This document shows, in pieces, positions 25,943-35,500 of a DNA stretch of 64,000 nt. Positions within the stretch are counted from its first letter, which is position 1. Each line of letters begins with the position of its first letter. The stretch lies in assembly GCA_964411985.1 (NCBI GenBank), contig CAYPNF010000028.1:1-64000 (forward strand). Reading direction: 5' to 3'. The position numbers and the translations under genes are program-made. This DNA is from CAYPNF01 sp964411985. GTDB taxonomy: Bacteria > Verrucomicrobiota > Verrucomicrobiia > Limisphaerales > J093. Below the pieces are notes generated by a model, which worked only from the letters and a program-made list of their open reading frames with translations, was not told the origin of the DNA and did not search any database.

Positions 25943-27421
25943 TCACAATCCCAGCGCACCGCATGTCTTTCGGAAGTGATGTCCGTAGATCGTGAAAGTG
26001 ACGGCCATGGGTAACCTGGACGGACACCGAAAGAAAGTCCAAGCCAGCAGGCCCCAATAATGGAACCGCTCCCGGCCGAAGACTCCGAGTCGAATGCTCG
26101 CGTGGGCGAAAGCCAAAAGATTCCTCCAGTTCACCGGGGTCGAAACGCTGGGTGCCCGGTATTCCCTCAGGAACGTGCGCACCCTTTGGTAGTAGGGCCC
26201 GGGTGCATAGAGGTGTCTGACCAACCGTTTGTATCCGTCCGCGAGCAGTTGACGGTTCATCCGGGGCATGAAGTTGGTGGTGCCATCGGCGTTATCTCCG
26301 CTGGTTTGACCTAGCAAACGGCCCTGTTGGCTTAATCTCTGGTATAGCTTGGTGCCGGGCAGGGCCTGGAGCATCCCTACCATGGCCGTGACAATCCCGC
26401 TCTTCTGGATGAACTCGATCTGGCGTTGGAAAACGTTGGCGGTGTCGCTGTCGAATCCCACGATAAAGCCGCCTTGAACCTCCAATCCTGCCCGTTGAAT
26501 GCGTTGAACATCTGCCACCAGATCTCGGTCGCGATTCTGGCGCTTGTTGCATTCCGCCAGCCCCGCTTCTTCCGGGGTTTCGATGCCGATGAATACCTGG
26601 TTAAAACCGGCTTTGACCATGAGTCGCATCAACTCTTCGTCGTCCGCCAGGTTGATGGAAGCCTCGGTGAAGAAGGGGAGCCCTTTCTTGTCTTCCCGCC
26701 ACCGGATCAAAGCCGGCAACAGCTCTTCCTTCAGGATCCGCTTGTTCCCGATGAAATTGTCGTCCACGAAGAAAATGCCTCCTCGCCAGCCTTGCTGCCA
26801 GAGGCCGTCCAACTCTCGTACCACTTGTTCGGCCGTCTTCACGCGCGGTCGATGACCGAACAGGGACGTCACGTTGCAGAATTCGCAGTCAAACGGGCAG
26901 CCTCGCGAGTATTGGATACTCATCGACGCGTAGCGACGCAGAGGGGCCAAATCCCACAGCGGTGCTGGCGTTTGTTGAAGATCCGGGAACTCGGCGGATT
27001 CGTAGAGCCGTCGCGCCTGGCCGGATTCCCAATCGCGGAGAAACGCGGGGAGAGTTTCCTCCGCCTCGTTGAGCACAAAGTGATCCACTTCCGGAAACTG
27101 GGGGTACTCCACCGTAAACAGCGGACCGCCTGCGACGATCGTTTTGCCCGCGGCCTTGCAGCGCCCCACGAGCGCGTGGGCAGAGTCCCGCTGAGCGATC
27201 ATTCCGCTGAGGAACACCACATCGGCCCAGGCCAAGTCCGCTTCCCGCAAGTGCTGCACGTTCACATCCACCAGCCGTTTGCCCCATTCCTTGGGCAGCA
27301 TGGCCGCGATAGTCAGCAGCCCCAAAGGCGGCAGAGAGGCTTTCTTGAGGATGAACTTTAAGGCGTGTTTGAAACTCCAAAAGGTGACCGGAAACTCCGG
27401 GTACAATAGCAATACATTCAT
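25943..27421 (-). CDS. B12-binding radical SAM protein (DUF4070/HpnP-like)
   Basis: 492 residues. An N-terminal cobalamin-binding fold without the DxHxxG motif (LLLYPEFPVTFW, VVFLSGMIAQR, IVAGGPLF) precedes the radical SAM core with C175-PFD-C179-EF-C182. After it lies a DUF4070-type C-terminal part (MLQALPGTKLYQRL...MNRQLLADGYKRLVRHLY). This architecture is that of class B methylases such as HpnP (hopanoid C-2 methylation) and of many uncharacterised relatives. A methylation or C-C bond reaction on a lipid or natural product is likely, but the substrate is unknown. It heads the minus-strand operon; no other hopanoid gene is visible. Confidence 0.88.
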   Translation of the reverse strand: MNVLLLYPEFPVTFWSFKHALKFILKKASLPPLGLLTIAAMLPKEWGKRLVDVNVQHLREADLAWADVVFLSGMIAQRDSAHALVGRCKAAGKTIVAGGPLFTVEYPQFPEVDHFVLNEAEETLPAFLRDWESGQARRLYESAEFPDLQQTPAPLWDLAPLRRYASMSIQYSRGCPFDCEFCNVTSLFGHRPRVKTAEQVVRELDGLWQQGWRGGIFFVDDNFIGNKRILKEELLPALIRWREDKKGLPFFTEASINLADDEELMRLMVKAGFNQVFIGIETPEEAGLAECNKRQNRDRDLVADVQRIQRAGLEVQGGFIVGFDSDTANVFQRQIEFIQKSGIVTAMVGMLQALPGTKLYQRLSQQGRLLGQTSGDNADGTTNFMPRMNRQLLADGYKRLVRHLYAPGPYYQRVRTFLREYRAPSVSTPVNWRNLLAFAHASIRLGVFGRERFHYWGLLAWTFFRCPSRLPMAVTFTIYGHHFRKTCGALGL

Positions 27422-27630
27422 CTCACCGACTTTCTTAGGCTGATCCCAATTCTCAACCTAAGCCTGGAGGCAACCGAAATCCATAGAAAACGTCGACTCC
27501 CAGGGCTGTCCCGGTAGATGGGAACCCGATCTCCAAAGATTCGCCTGGATCGCGGCGGAAGCTTCCTTACCGCGTCGGTCCGCGGATGCCTCCTCTATGA
27601 ATCGCAGCCAGAAAGGTGGCAACGGGCGAC

Positions 27631-27659
27631 TTGTCAGTCAGCCGAAATGGCAATACTGT
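27631..27659 (+). promoter_or_regulatory. Promoter of hicBA placing the start at the ATG
   Basis: TTGTCA (27631-27636), 17 bases, TACTGT (27654-27659). The expected start point is at or next to ATG 27666, giving a leaderless transcript. No Shine-Dalgarno sequence precedes that ATG, which agrees. HicB-type antitoxins usually bind operators here, but I see no clear inverted repeat over the boxes. Confidence 0.5.
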
Positions 27660-27665
27660 ACCCGT

Positions 27666-27878
27666 ATGGACGAATTGGTGTTTGAAGTCACGCAGGAAGA
27701 TGACGGCGGCTATTGCGCCGAGTGTCTTTCAGAGAACATCTTTACGCAGGGTGACACCTGGGAGGCGTTGCGACAGAACGTGCAGGAGGCCGTGCGCGCC
27801 TACTATTTCGACCAGGCCCGAACGCCCCGGCGGATCCGGTTGCATCTGGTGCGCGACGAGCTTCTCGCCACTGCATGA
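27666..27878 (+). CDS. hicB: HicB-family antitoxin
   Basis: 70 residues from ATG 27666. A longer frame begins at 27597, but its first 23 residues are not family-like and would cover the promoter. The partial RNase H-like HicB fold is visible: ELVFEVTQEDDGGYCAECL followed by IFTQGDTWEALRQNVQEAVRAYYF. No C-terminal DNA-binding domain is present, as in the short HicB forms. It would neutralise the HicA toxin encoded directly downstream, with stop and start overlapping by four bases (ATGA). Confidence 0.82.
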   Translation: MDELVFEVTQEDDGGYCAECLSENIFTQGDTWEALRQNVQEAVRAYYFDQARTPRRIRLHLVRDELLATA

Positions 27879-28117
27879 AAGTGCCGCGTGATTTGAGCGG
27901 GGCGCATTTGGTCAAAGTGCTGTGCCGCGACTGGGGGTATCGCCAGTTGAATCAGGAAGGCAGTCACGTCATTTTGCAGACCGAGACTCCTGAACATCAA
28001 CGTCTGGCCATTCCCAACCACAATCCGCTGCGGGTGGGTACACTCAACGCAATCCTCCGAGCGGTCGCCGCCCACAAGGGGTTGGAACGTCAAACCTTGC
28101 TCGACACGCTGCGGTAA
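27875..28117 (+). CDS. hicA: HicA-family toxin (mRNA interferase)
   Basis: 80 residues with a dsRBD-like HicA fold: LVKVLCRDWGYRQLNQEGSHVIL, where His31 in GSH is the family's catalytic residue. LAIPNHNPLRVGTLNAILRAV then matches the conserved 'HKELKKGTLRSILK'-like end of HicA. HicA toxins cleave mRNA and tmRNA. The order here is antitoxin first. It is translationally coupled to hicB, and the reading frame is intact. Confidence 0.85.
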   Translation: MKVPRDLSGAHLVKVLCRDWGYRQLNQEGSHVILQTETPEHQRLAIPNHNPLRVGTLNAILRAVAAHKGLERQTLLDTLR

Positions 28118-28177
28118 TCTCGCTCTTTTGTTCTCAGCAGGCTGGAAGGCGGGTCGGCGATGGCTTACGATCGATTT

Positions 28178-30478
28178 ATGAGAACCGCTCGGGCCCTGTT
28201 CTTCCTGGTAGTATTCACCTGCGTGTCATTATGTCTCGATCTTCAAGCGGCCGGTAGTACAGCAGCCCGTTCTTTTCAGCGACGATTACCTCGCCAGGAT
28301 CAGAACGCCATCAAGACGTCCTGGCCGGGGATCGGATGTTGGTTTTGGGGCGCAGCTGAGTTCGAACCGAACGGCTACAAGCGTTTCCTGGACCTGCATA
28401 GCGAAGGCTCTCGATTCCAGTTGCTCACTACCAGCATCCGACATCCCGTGGAAGTGACGGAGCCGCGAGTCCACGACCAGATCAAGGCCGCGGCGGAGTA
28501 TGCGCGGTCTAAGGGGATGGAAATGGTGATGGATTTGGACGTGCGGCTTGCCCGGTCGGCCTTTCAGCGGGAGCATCCGGGGGAGATGCAGGAGTTGGTG
28601 CGACTCCGTGAAACACCGCTCGCCGGGCAGGGAGACGTGACCCTCTTCGTTGAGTCAATCAACCTCGGCGATCACTACACTTTCCAGGCGCGCGGCTATG
28701 ATTCGCTCTCGGCCCGGGTGCTGCGTGTGTATAGTTACGCGGTTGGGCCAGACGGGCTTCAGTCTGACACGGTTCGCGACGTCACTCGCCGATGTGCGGT
28801 GGCCCAAGCCGATGCCAAGGGGGTACGAGTGGTCCTATCCTGTCGTCCCGAGGATGCCGGTCGCAACGCCTGCGTTCTAGCGGCGTTCACCTTGTTTACC
28901 CCGGACCTTTTCGCGCCTCATCTCATTCCCTTTGAGCGCAACATTCTGGGGCAATATCGCGACGTGCCTTTGGCGGGAGCCTGCAAAGACGAATGGGGGT
29001 TTCCGGGTCGATTTCAACCTCGAACCGACGACTTATTCTACTCGTCCAGCATGGCCGACGCCTACGCCCGAAGGCGGCCGGGCCGCGATTTGGTGCGTGA
29101 CCTTCTGCTTATGGCGAAGGGGCAGAAGGAAAGGGCGACGGAGCGGTCGGTGGCCATTCATCACTACATGGAGATGAATTGGCAGCGGAACGCGGAGGTG
29201 GAGAGCGCCTTCTATGAGGCCACCAAAGCGACTTTCGGTAAGGCGGCGATGGTGGGGACTCACCCCACTTGGTATCCAATCCCTAGTGCCGAGGAGGTGT
29301 TCAAGAATGGCCTGGACTGGTGGGCGGTGAAACGAGATTTGGCACAGACAGATGAAGCGACCCCCTTCTGTGTACGCACCGCTTTGTCCAAGAAATGGCA
29401 CAGTCCGCTGTGGTACAACATGTATTACAGCGATTCTTTAAAATCGTACGAGGAGGACCTTTGGCGGCATGCTCTGGGGGGCGGGCGTATGAATTTCCAT
29501 CCCCTTTGGCCGCATCCTTTTGAGCGACTCTCCACTTCCTTGCTGGAGGGAGAGCTGTTGGCTGCGGATAGCCGAGTGCGCTTGCTGAACTACATATCCG
29601 CTGCGCCGCTGGATTGCCCCGTGGCGGTCGTGTTTGGACATCCCAGTGCGTTGGACTGGAGCAGAACCGGTCTTGCTGACGTGGGTCTTGGCATGGCGAA
29701 CGCACTCTGGAAGGAAGGGTACTACGCGGATGTTATCCCCAGCAGCGAGATTCAGAGCGGTGCCCTCAAGGTCAGCGTGGATGGACGCCTTCAGTACGGC
29801 TCGCAGCCCTACCGCGCCGCGGTACTCTATCACCCAGAGGGAGAGCGGACCGGTGTATCCCGGCTCTTTCAGAAACTGGCTCGCAGGGGTCAGACCGCCA
29901 CCTTTCAAGTGGGGGAATGGACCATGGATTTCGCGGGTAAGCCTATCGGGGCCAGTGCTGGACTTCCCTCAGCATCCCGACACGTAGAGCCTCGGGACGT
30001 CGTGCAGAAGATACTTGCTTTGCTTCGTGCGGAGAGCGTGGAACCTCAGACCCCCTGCACTTTGCGCGGTGTAGCCGGATTCTCGGAATCGATGATGCCC
30101 CTGCCCGCGGGTCGCTGCCACTTGATCGATGGGACCGTCATTTTGGCCTCGGGTATCCAAGACGTTCAAGGCGACCCGATTCGGGAGACTTTGAGCGTGA
30201 ACGGTTACCGGGTGTTTTTCGATGCCGTGGGGGTGGCGGCGTTGAGGATGAATAAGAGAGGCCAAGTGGAGGCAATGGCCGCGGGAGGCCTCAAGTCCTT
30301 CCAAGCCGGGCAATTCTCTCTCGACCTGCCGGAGCGAGTCGATATAGCCCTTTGGCGTGAGGGTCAAAGTGGGTGGCACGGGGTGATTCAGGGCGGGTCG
30401 GGTCCGATTCCAGAGGCCCTCCTCGCCACCACTCATGACTGGATCAGGCTGACTTTGCCTTCCCGAGGAAAACCTTGA
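28178..30478 (+). CDS. Secreted glycoside-hydrolase-like protein, family not assigned
   Basis: 766 residues from ATG 28178, which starts a signal peptide (RALFFLVVFTCVSLCLDLQAAG). An in-frame ATG at 28160 is possible. The N-terminal half looks like a TIM barrel: CWFWGAAEFEPNGYKRFLDL, IKAAAEYARSKGMEMVMDLDV, LAGACKDEWGFPG and MVGTHPTWYP. The DEWG segment could hold an acidic catalytic residue. A segment near residues 480-590 (VAVVFGHPSALDW...YRAAVLYHPEGE) resembles the trimerisation-like domain of GH42-type enzymes. I cannot name the family. It lies upstream of a response regulator and a GH2 enzyme. Confidence 0.7.
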   Translation: MRTARALFFLVVFTCVSLCLDLQAAGSTAARSFQRRLPRQDQNAIKTSWPGIGCWFWGAAEFEPNGYKRFLDLHSEGSRFQLLTTSIRHPVEVTEPRVHDQIKAAAEYARSKGMEMVMDLDVRLARSAFQREHPGEMQELVRLRETPLAGQGDVTLFVESINLGDHYTFQARGYDSLSARVLRVYSYAVGPDGLQSDTVRDVTRRCAVAQADAKGVRVVLSCRPEDAGRNACVLAAFTLFTPDLFAPHLIPFERNILGQYRDVPLAGACKDEWGFPGRFQPRTDDLFYSSSMADAYARRRPGRDLVRDLLLMAKGQKERATERSVAIHHYMEMNWQRNAEVESAFYEATKATFGKAAMVGTHPTWYPIPSAEEVFKNGLDWWAVKRDLAQTDEATPFCVRTALSKKWHSPLWYNMYYSDSLKSYEEDLWRHALGGGRMNFHPLWPHPFERLSTSLLEGELLAADSRVRLLNYISAAPLDCPVAVVFGHPSALDWSRTGLADVGLGMANALWKEGYYADVIPSSEIQSGALKVSVDGRLQYGSQPYRAAVLYHPEGERTGVSRLFQKLARRGQTATFQVGEWTMDFAGKPIGASAGLPSASRHVEPRDVVQKILALLRAESVEPQTPCTLRGVAGFSESMMPLPAGRCHLIDGTVILASGIQDVQGDPIRETLSVNGYRVFFDAVGVAALRMNKRGQVEAMAAGGLKSFQAGQFSLDLPERVDIALWREGQSGWHGVIQGGSGPIPEALLATTHDWIRLTLPSRGKP

Positions 30479-30561
30479 TTCGTATCGCCACGAACCCTAT
30501 CCTTTTCGCAACCCTGCTGAGCAGGACGGCTGCCCAAGATGCCGTCCCCAGGTACGCGCCC

Positions 30562-30939
30562 ATGACGATTCTAATCGCCGATGACAATCAGGCTTTGTGT
30601 GACACCCTTCAAATCAGCCTTACGAAGGAAGGGCATGCTGTGCACACCGCACCGGACGGAAATGTTGCGATGAAGTTGGCGGAGACATGCGATGCGGACA
30701 TTCTGTTGACCGACATTATCATGCCGGAACGAGAGGGTTTGGAGACGATTCTTACCTTTCGCAGGAGGTTCCCCAAGATGAAGATCATCGCGATGTCAGG
30801 GCACGTGCTCACCAAGGACTGCGATGAAACCCATCTGCTCAGAATGGCGAAAGTCCTTGGGGCCCATGCCACCATCGCGAAACCCTTCACGATATCGGAG
30901 TTGCTCGGGCTCATACACCAGGTCCGTCAGGTCTCCTGA
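30562..30939 (+). CDS. Single-domain response regulator (CheY-like receiver)
   Basis: 125 residues from ATG 30562. The frame runs back to a TTG at 30475 that touches the preceding gene, but the extra part is not receiver-like. The acidic pair is Asp7/Asp8, the phosphorylation site is Asp51 in LLTDIIMPEREG, the switch residue is Ser79, and Lys107 lies in AKPFT. There is no output domain. No histidine kinase is nearby, so the partner is unknown. It follows the glycosidase-like gene after 83 bases and could be cotranscribed. Confidence 0.88.
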   Translation: MTILIADDNQALCDTLQISLTKEGHAVHTAPDGNVAMKLAETCDADILLTDIIMPEREGLETILTFRRRFPKMKIIAMSGHVLTKDCDETHLLRMAKVLGAHATIAKPFTISELLGLIHQVRQVS

Positions 30940-30944
30940 GTGCG

Positions 30945-30973
30945 TTGACACTCGCAGGACCTTCCATTAAGTT
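30945..30973 (+). promoter_or_regulatory. Fumarase promoter, near-leaderless start
   Basis: A perfect -35 TTGACA (30945-30950), 17 bases, and -10 TAAGTT (30968-30973). Transcription would start near 30980, about three bases before ATG 30983. No Shine-Dalgarno sequence is present in the remaining space. Confidence 0.6.
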
Positions 30974-30982
30974 GAATTTCAC

Positions 30983-31861
30983 ATGAATTTGCTGCAGGAA
31001 TCTTTAATCGAACTAATTCGCAGAACCTCTGCCGAGGTTCCCGAAGATGTCCACCGCGCCATCACGGCGTCATTGGAAAAGGAGAAGCAAGGAAGCATCG
31101 CTGCCTCTGCGATCCAGATCATCGAAAAGAACATCGAACTCGCCAAACGGAAGTCTCAGCCTTTGTGCCAGGATACGGGCAGCGTCCTGTTTTACGTGGA
31201 TTGCCCGCAGGGCTACGACCAGATCCAGTTTGAGGAAGATGCGAAGGAAGCGGTCCGTCTTGCTACGCAGAAAGGCTATCTGCGCCAGAACTCCGTGGAT
31301 TCCATCACCGGCAAGAACGATGGGACCAATGTGGGGCCCGGATCGCCTGTGGTTCATTTCCACCAGCACCGCTCGGCGGATGTGGCCGTGCGTCTCATGC
31401 TCAAAGGCGGAGGTTGCGAAAACGTCGGGGCCCAGTACTCGCTGCCGGCGGAGAAGCTGAAAGCGGACCGGGATCTGGATGGCTGCCGGAAAGTGATTTT
31501 GGACGCCGTGTTGCAGGCGCAGGGCAAGGGCTGTGGCCCAGGGATTCTTGGGGTGTGTATCGGAGGCGACCGGGCCACCGGCTATGAATACTCCAAGCAG
31601 CAGTTGCTGCGAAAGTTGGATGATCGGAATCCGAACACCGATTTGGACGGGTTGGAACAGGACATCCTGAGCACGGCCAACGCGCTGGGGATCGGCCCCA
31701 TGGGATTTGGTGGTAGCACCACGCTCTTGGGCGTGAAGATCTGCACCCGGAACCGGGTTCCCGCCTCTTACTTCGTGAGCGTCAGTTACATGTGCTGGGC
31801 GTTCCGGCGCCAGGGTGTTACCCTGAGTGCGGATGGGCGTATCCAGGGTTGGCTGTATTGA
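30983..31861 (+). CDS. Class I fumarate hydratase, alpha subunit
   Basis: 292 residues, the normal size for the separate alpha subunit of two-subunit class I hydro-lyases (fumarase / L-tartrate dehydratase TtdA). KSQPLCQDTGSVLFYVDCP holds one cluster cysteine, GKGCGPGILGVCIGGDRATGYEYSKQQLL another, and GIGPMGFGGSTTLLGVKIC follows as in the family. The enzyme carries an oxygen-sensitive [4Fe-4S] cluster and interconverts fumarate and L-malate. The beta subunit gene follows after 39 bases. Fumarase is the default reading; tartrate dehydratase cannot be excluded by sequence. Confidence 0.92.
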   Translation: MNLLQESLIELIRRTSAEVPEDVHRAITASLEKEKQGSIAASAIQIIEKNIELAKRKSQPLCQDTGSVLFYVDCPQGYDQIQFEEDAKEAVRLATQKGYLRQNSVDSITGKNDGTNVGPGSPVVHFHQHRSADVAVRLMLKGGGCENVGAQYSLPAEKLKADRDLDGCRKVILDAVLQAQGKGCGPGILGVCIGGDRATGYEYSKQQLLRKLDDRNPNTDLDGLEQDILSTANALGIGPMGFGGSTTLLGVKICTRNRVPASYFVSVSYMCWAFRRQGVTLSADGRIQGWLY

Positions 31862-31900
31862 GCGGATCCAGAGCCTTCAACCCTTTTCTACCTCTACTCT

Positions 31901-32476
31901 ATGATTCATCTGACCACCCCGCTGTCCGAAGAGAAGGTCCGGTCGCTCAAAGTGGGCGATGCTGTGGAAATCTCCGGGACCATGTTTACCGGACGTGATG
32001 CAGTCCACAAATACCTGTACAAGGGCGGTGAGCTTCCCAAGGAAGTGAACCTGAAAGATGGGATTATCTACCATTGCGGCCCGGTCGTTCTGAAAGAGGC
32101 CAGTGGCTCGTGGAAAGTCGTAGCCGCTGGCCCTACCACGTCCATTCGCGAGGAACCCTACCAAGCCCAGATCATCCAGCAATTCGGCCTTCGCGGGGTG
32201 ATTGGCAAGGGCGGTATGGGAGAGAAGACCCTGGCTGCCTGCAAGCAACACGGCTGCGTCTACCTTCACGCCATCGGCGGTGCCGCCCAGGTGCTCGCCG
32301 AATGCATCAAGTCCGTCAAGAACGTCTATCTCCTCGAGAAATTCGGATCGCCCGAGGCCATCTGGGAACTGGAAGTGGAGCGATTCCCACTGGTGGTCAC
32401 GATGGATGCCAACGGGAACTCTTTGCACCGCGAGGTGTTTGAGGCGAGCCAGCGCGAGCTAGCCAAGCGGGTTTAG
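31901..32476 (+). CDS. Class I fumarate hydratase, beta subunit
   Basis: 191 residues. It is the C-terminal half of class I fumarase as a separate protein. LKVGDAVEISGTMFTGRDAVHKYL, IIYHCGPVV, AAGPTTSIREEPYQ and GVIGKGGMG are the signature segments. It pairs with the alpha subunit encoded immediately upstream to form the active hydro-lyase. The ATG follows a pyrimidine-rich stretch with no Shine-Dalgarno sequence. Confidence 0.92.
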   Translation: MIHLTTPLSEEKVRSLKVGDAVEISGTMFTGRDAVHKYLYKGGELPKEVNLKDGIIYHCGPVVLKEASGSWKVVAAGPTTSIREEPYQAQIIQQFGLRGVIGKGGMGEKTLAACKQHGCVYLHAIGGAAQVLAECIKSVKNVYLLEKFGSPEAIWELEVERFPLVVTMDANGNSLHREVFEASQRELAKRV

Positions 32477-32507
32477 CGGAAGCTCTGCGCTGGACCCCAC
32501 GGTTTTC

Positions 32508-32519
32508 GGGCGGTACACT
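32508..32519 (+). promoter_or_regulatory. Possible -10 region just upstream of the GH2 gene
   Basis: TACACT (32514-32519) lies ten bases before ATG 32530, with a weak TGGACC 17 bases upstream as -35. This would give a leader of about four bases, resembling the hicB and fumarase starts. The evidence is weak. Confidence 0.25.
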
Positions 32520-32529
32520 CAATCTCACT

Positions 32530-35500
32530 ATGAGTTTGAGCGCCGCTCCGTTTCTCCTTGTTTCGGCTCTTGTTGTCCTCCTTCCCTTGGCCAGCCCTCA
32601 AGCGGCTGAATTGGACCTTTCCGGCACATGGCGTTTCGCCTTGGATCCCCAGGACGCCGGGCTTCGCGAACAGTGGTGTGACCGAGATTTAGCCGAGACC
32701 ATTCACCTTCCCGGCACGACTGACCTCGCCGGGAAAGGGCATCCGCTGGATCGCACGAAGATGAGCTATGGGGTCGACTTTCCTTACTCTGTTTTTCCCG
32801 GAGTGAAGATCCCCGAACGAGCCGACGAACGCGGTTTCCTGGTGGGGGATCAGTTCTATCTTGGAGCCGCGTGGTATCAGAGGAGTCTGAAGATCCCAGC
32901 GAACTGGCGCGGGAAACACGTACGGCTTTTTCTGGAGCGGGTCCTTTGGGAGTCGCGCGTCTGGATCGATAATCGGCCCATGGGTTCATGCGATAGTCTG
33001 GTCACGGAACATACCTACGATCTGGGTGTCTTGTCGCCGGGAGAGCATCGGCTTACCGTTCGTGTGGATAACCGGATGATTCACAACCTTGGGACGATTG
33101 GTCATTCCTACGGTCCGGAAACGCAGAGCCGTTGGAATGGGATCGTGGGTGGGATTCGTCTCGTTGCCACCGACCCAGTGTTCCTGCGGCGCATTCACGC
33201 CTATCCCTCCGAAGATCGCCAGTCGGTACGAATTCGCGTGGAGACCGGGAACGCTACCGGACGACAGGTTCAAGGTTCGTTTCGTGCCGAGATCCGGTCC
33301 CGGAAAGGAAAGGTCTCGGTCGGAAGGAGTGACCAGGCAGCGGTTCTGGCCCCGGGGGAGGGACAGTTGGAGTGGACCGTTCCTCTGAAGGCTTCGGCCG
33401 AATCCTGGGATGAGTTCCACAGGAACCTCTACCGTGTTGTCGTGAGCCTAAGCGCCGACTCCGGTTTTCGTGACAACCGCGAGATCTCGTTTGGTTTCCG
33501 GCACATCGCGCGTGACAAGAATCTGATCCGCGTGAATGGCCGCCAGGTGTTGCTGCGCGGGACCCTTGATTGTGCGGTCTACCCGCGCACGGGCCATCCT
33601 CCGACGTCGGTTGCCGAGTGGAAACGGGTGTTGGGAGTGATTCAAAGTCATGGGTTCAACCATGTCCGCTACCACTCCTGGTGCCCGCCCGAGGCCGCCT
33701 TTGAAGCAGCCGATGAGCTTGGTCTTTACCTGGCGGCGGAAACACCTTTCTGGGTGGATGGCTGGACGATGGAAACCTTCAGCAAGCCCAAAGCGCTTGG
33801 TGGAGATCCGGCGGTGACCGATTTTGTGCGGCGTGAAATTCGTCGAATGAGTGACGCCTATGGCAATCATCCCTCGTTCGCGCTTTTCTGCATCGGCAAT
33901 GAATTCGCGGATGCTGGCACCGATTGGAAGCTGGCCAATGACCTGATCGCGGAAGCCAAGAGCTACGACGCGCGCCGGCTCTACAATGCTTCCACGGCGC
34001 GGCGTCGGGTGGCTGCGGACGATTTCTGGGCGCATCACAATGCGCGCGGCGTCGGGCCTGCCTCCACAGATTGGGACTTCACCGGTCGGCTACCCGCGAA
34101 GGACCTGCCAGTGATTGCCCATGAGACGGGACAGCGCCCGGTATTCCCGGATTATGACACGATCCTTCCCAAGTTCACCGGACCCCTCAAACCGTACAAT
34201 CTGCTCCGTTACCAGGCTGCCTTGGCGGAGGCGGGCATGCGGGATCAGACGAAGCAATTTCTGAAGGCTTCCGCGCGGTTTCAGCTCCTTCAGTACAAGG
34301 CCGAACAGGAGGGTGTACGGCGTACTCCCGGATACGCCGGATATCATCTGCTCATGCTCAACGATTTTACTGGGCAGAGCGAAGCGTTGGTTGGGATCCT
34401 GGATCCATTTTGGGAAAGCAAAGGAGTGGTGACGACCTCAGAAGTGCGGCAGTGGAATGCTCCGGTGGTGCCCTTGGCTCAGCTACCGCGATTCACCTGG
34501 ACCTCCGAGGAGACGTTACGGGCCCAGATCGCCGTATCCCAGTTCGGCCCGACTGATCTGAAGAAGGCCTCGGTGCAGTGGGCGCTGAGAGCACCCCGCG
34601 GGGTTGTCCGTGCAGGCACTTTGGGTCCGACCAATCTGCTGGCAGGCGCGTTCCATCCGCTGGGTGAGATCCGTGTGCCGCTAGCAGAGGTTCGCGCCCC
34701 AGCCCAACTCGAACTGGAAGTGGTGGTTGCTAAGTCCACCAACCGCTGGCCAGTTTGGGTGTATCCTCCTGCTCGACCGGAACCACCGAACCCTGAAATC
34801 CTGGTGACCCCAGTGGCCGATGACTCCATGTGGGAAGCGTTGCGGGCAGGTCGGCGTGTTCTGTTGCTTGCCCACGGATTCAAGGGTACCAATACTGCGA
34901 CGACCGGTTTTGAGTCTGTCTATTGGTCAGCCGGCTGGTGGGGGGACCGTTTCTCCTCCTTGGGAATTCTCTGCGATCCCAAGCATCCTGGATTGGCGCT
35001 CTTCCCGAATGATGGAGTCAGCGACTGGCAATGGAAGGACTTGGTGCAGGGGGCTACGACCTTCGATCTCTCCGGTGCTCCTAAGGGGTATCGGCCGATG
35101 GTTCAACCCGTGCCTGACTTTCACTTCAACCGGTTGCTGGGGCACGTCTTTGAAACGCGCGTTGGAGAGGGGCGTTTGATGGTGTGCGGATACGACTTGC
35201 AAACGAAACTGGAGACTCGCCATGCAGCACGACAGTTTCGAGCCAGCCTGATGGCCTATCTGTCCAGCCAGGCCTTCCAACCGAAACAGGAACTCCCCGC
35301 GCGTTTCTTGCAGGAGCTCCTCCAACCTCCCACCATGGTGCGCCTGGGCGCGAAGCTCCTCTCCTACGACAGTGAGAGCTCCGAGAACGAAGCCCGGTTG
35401 GCCATCGATGGACAACCGTCCACTTTTTGGCACACCGCCTGGACGGAATCCCAGCCGCCTTATCCCCACGAGCTGGTCATCGGATTCAAGCGACCGATCT

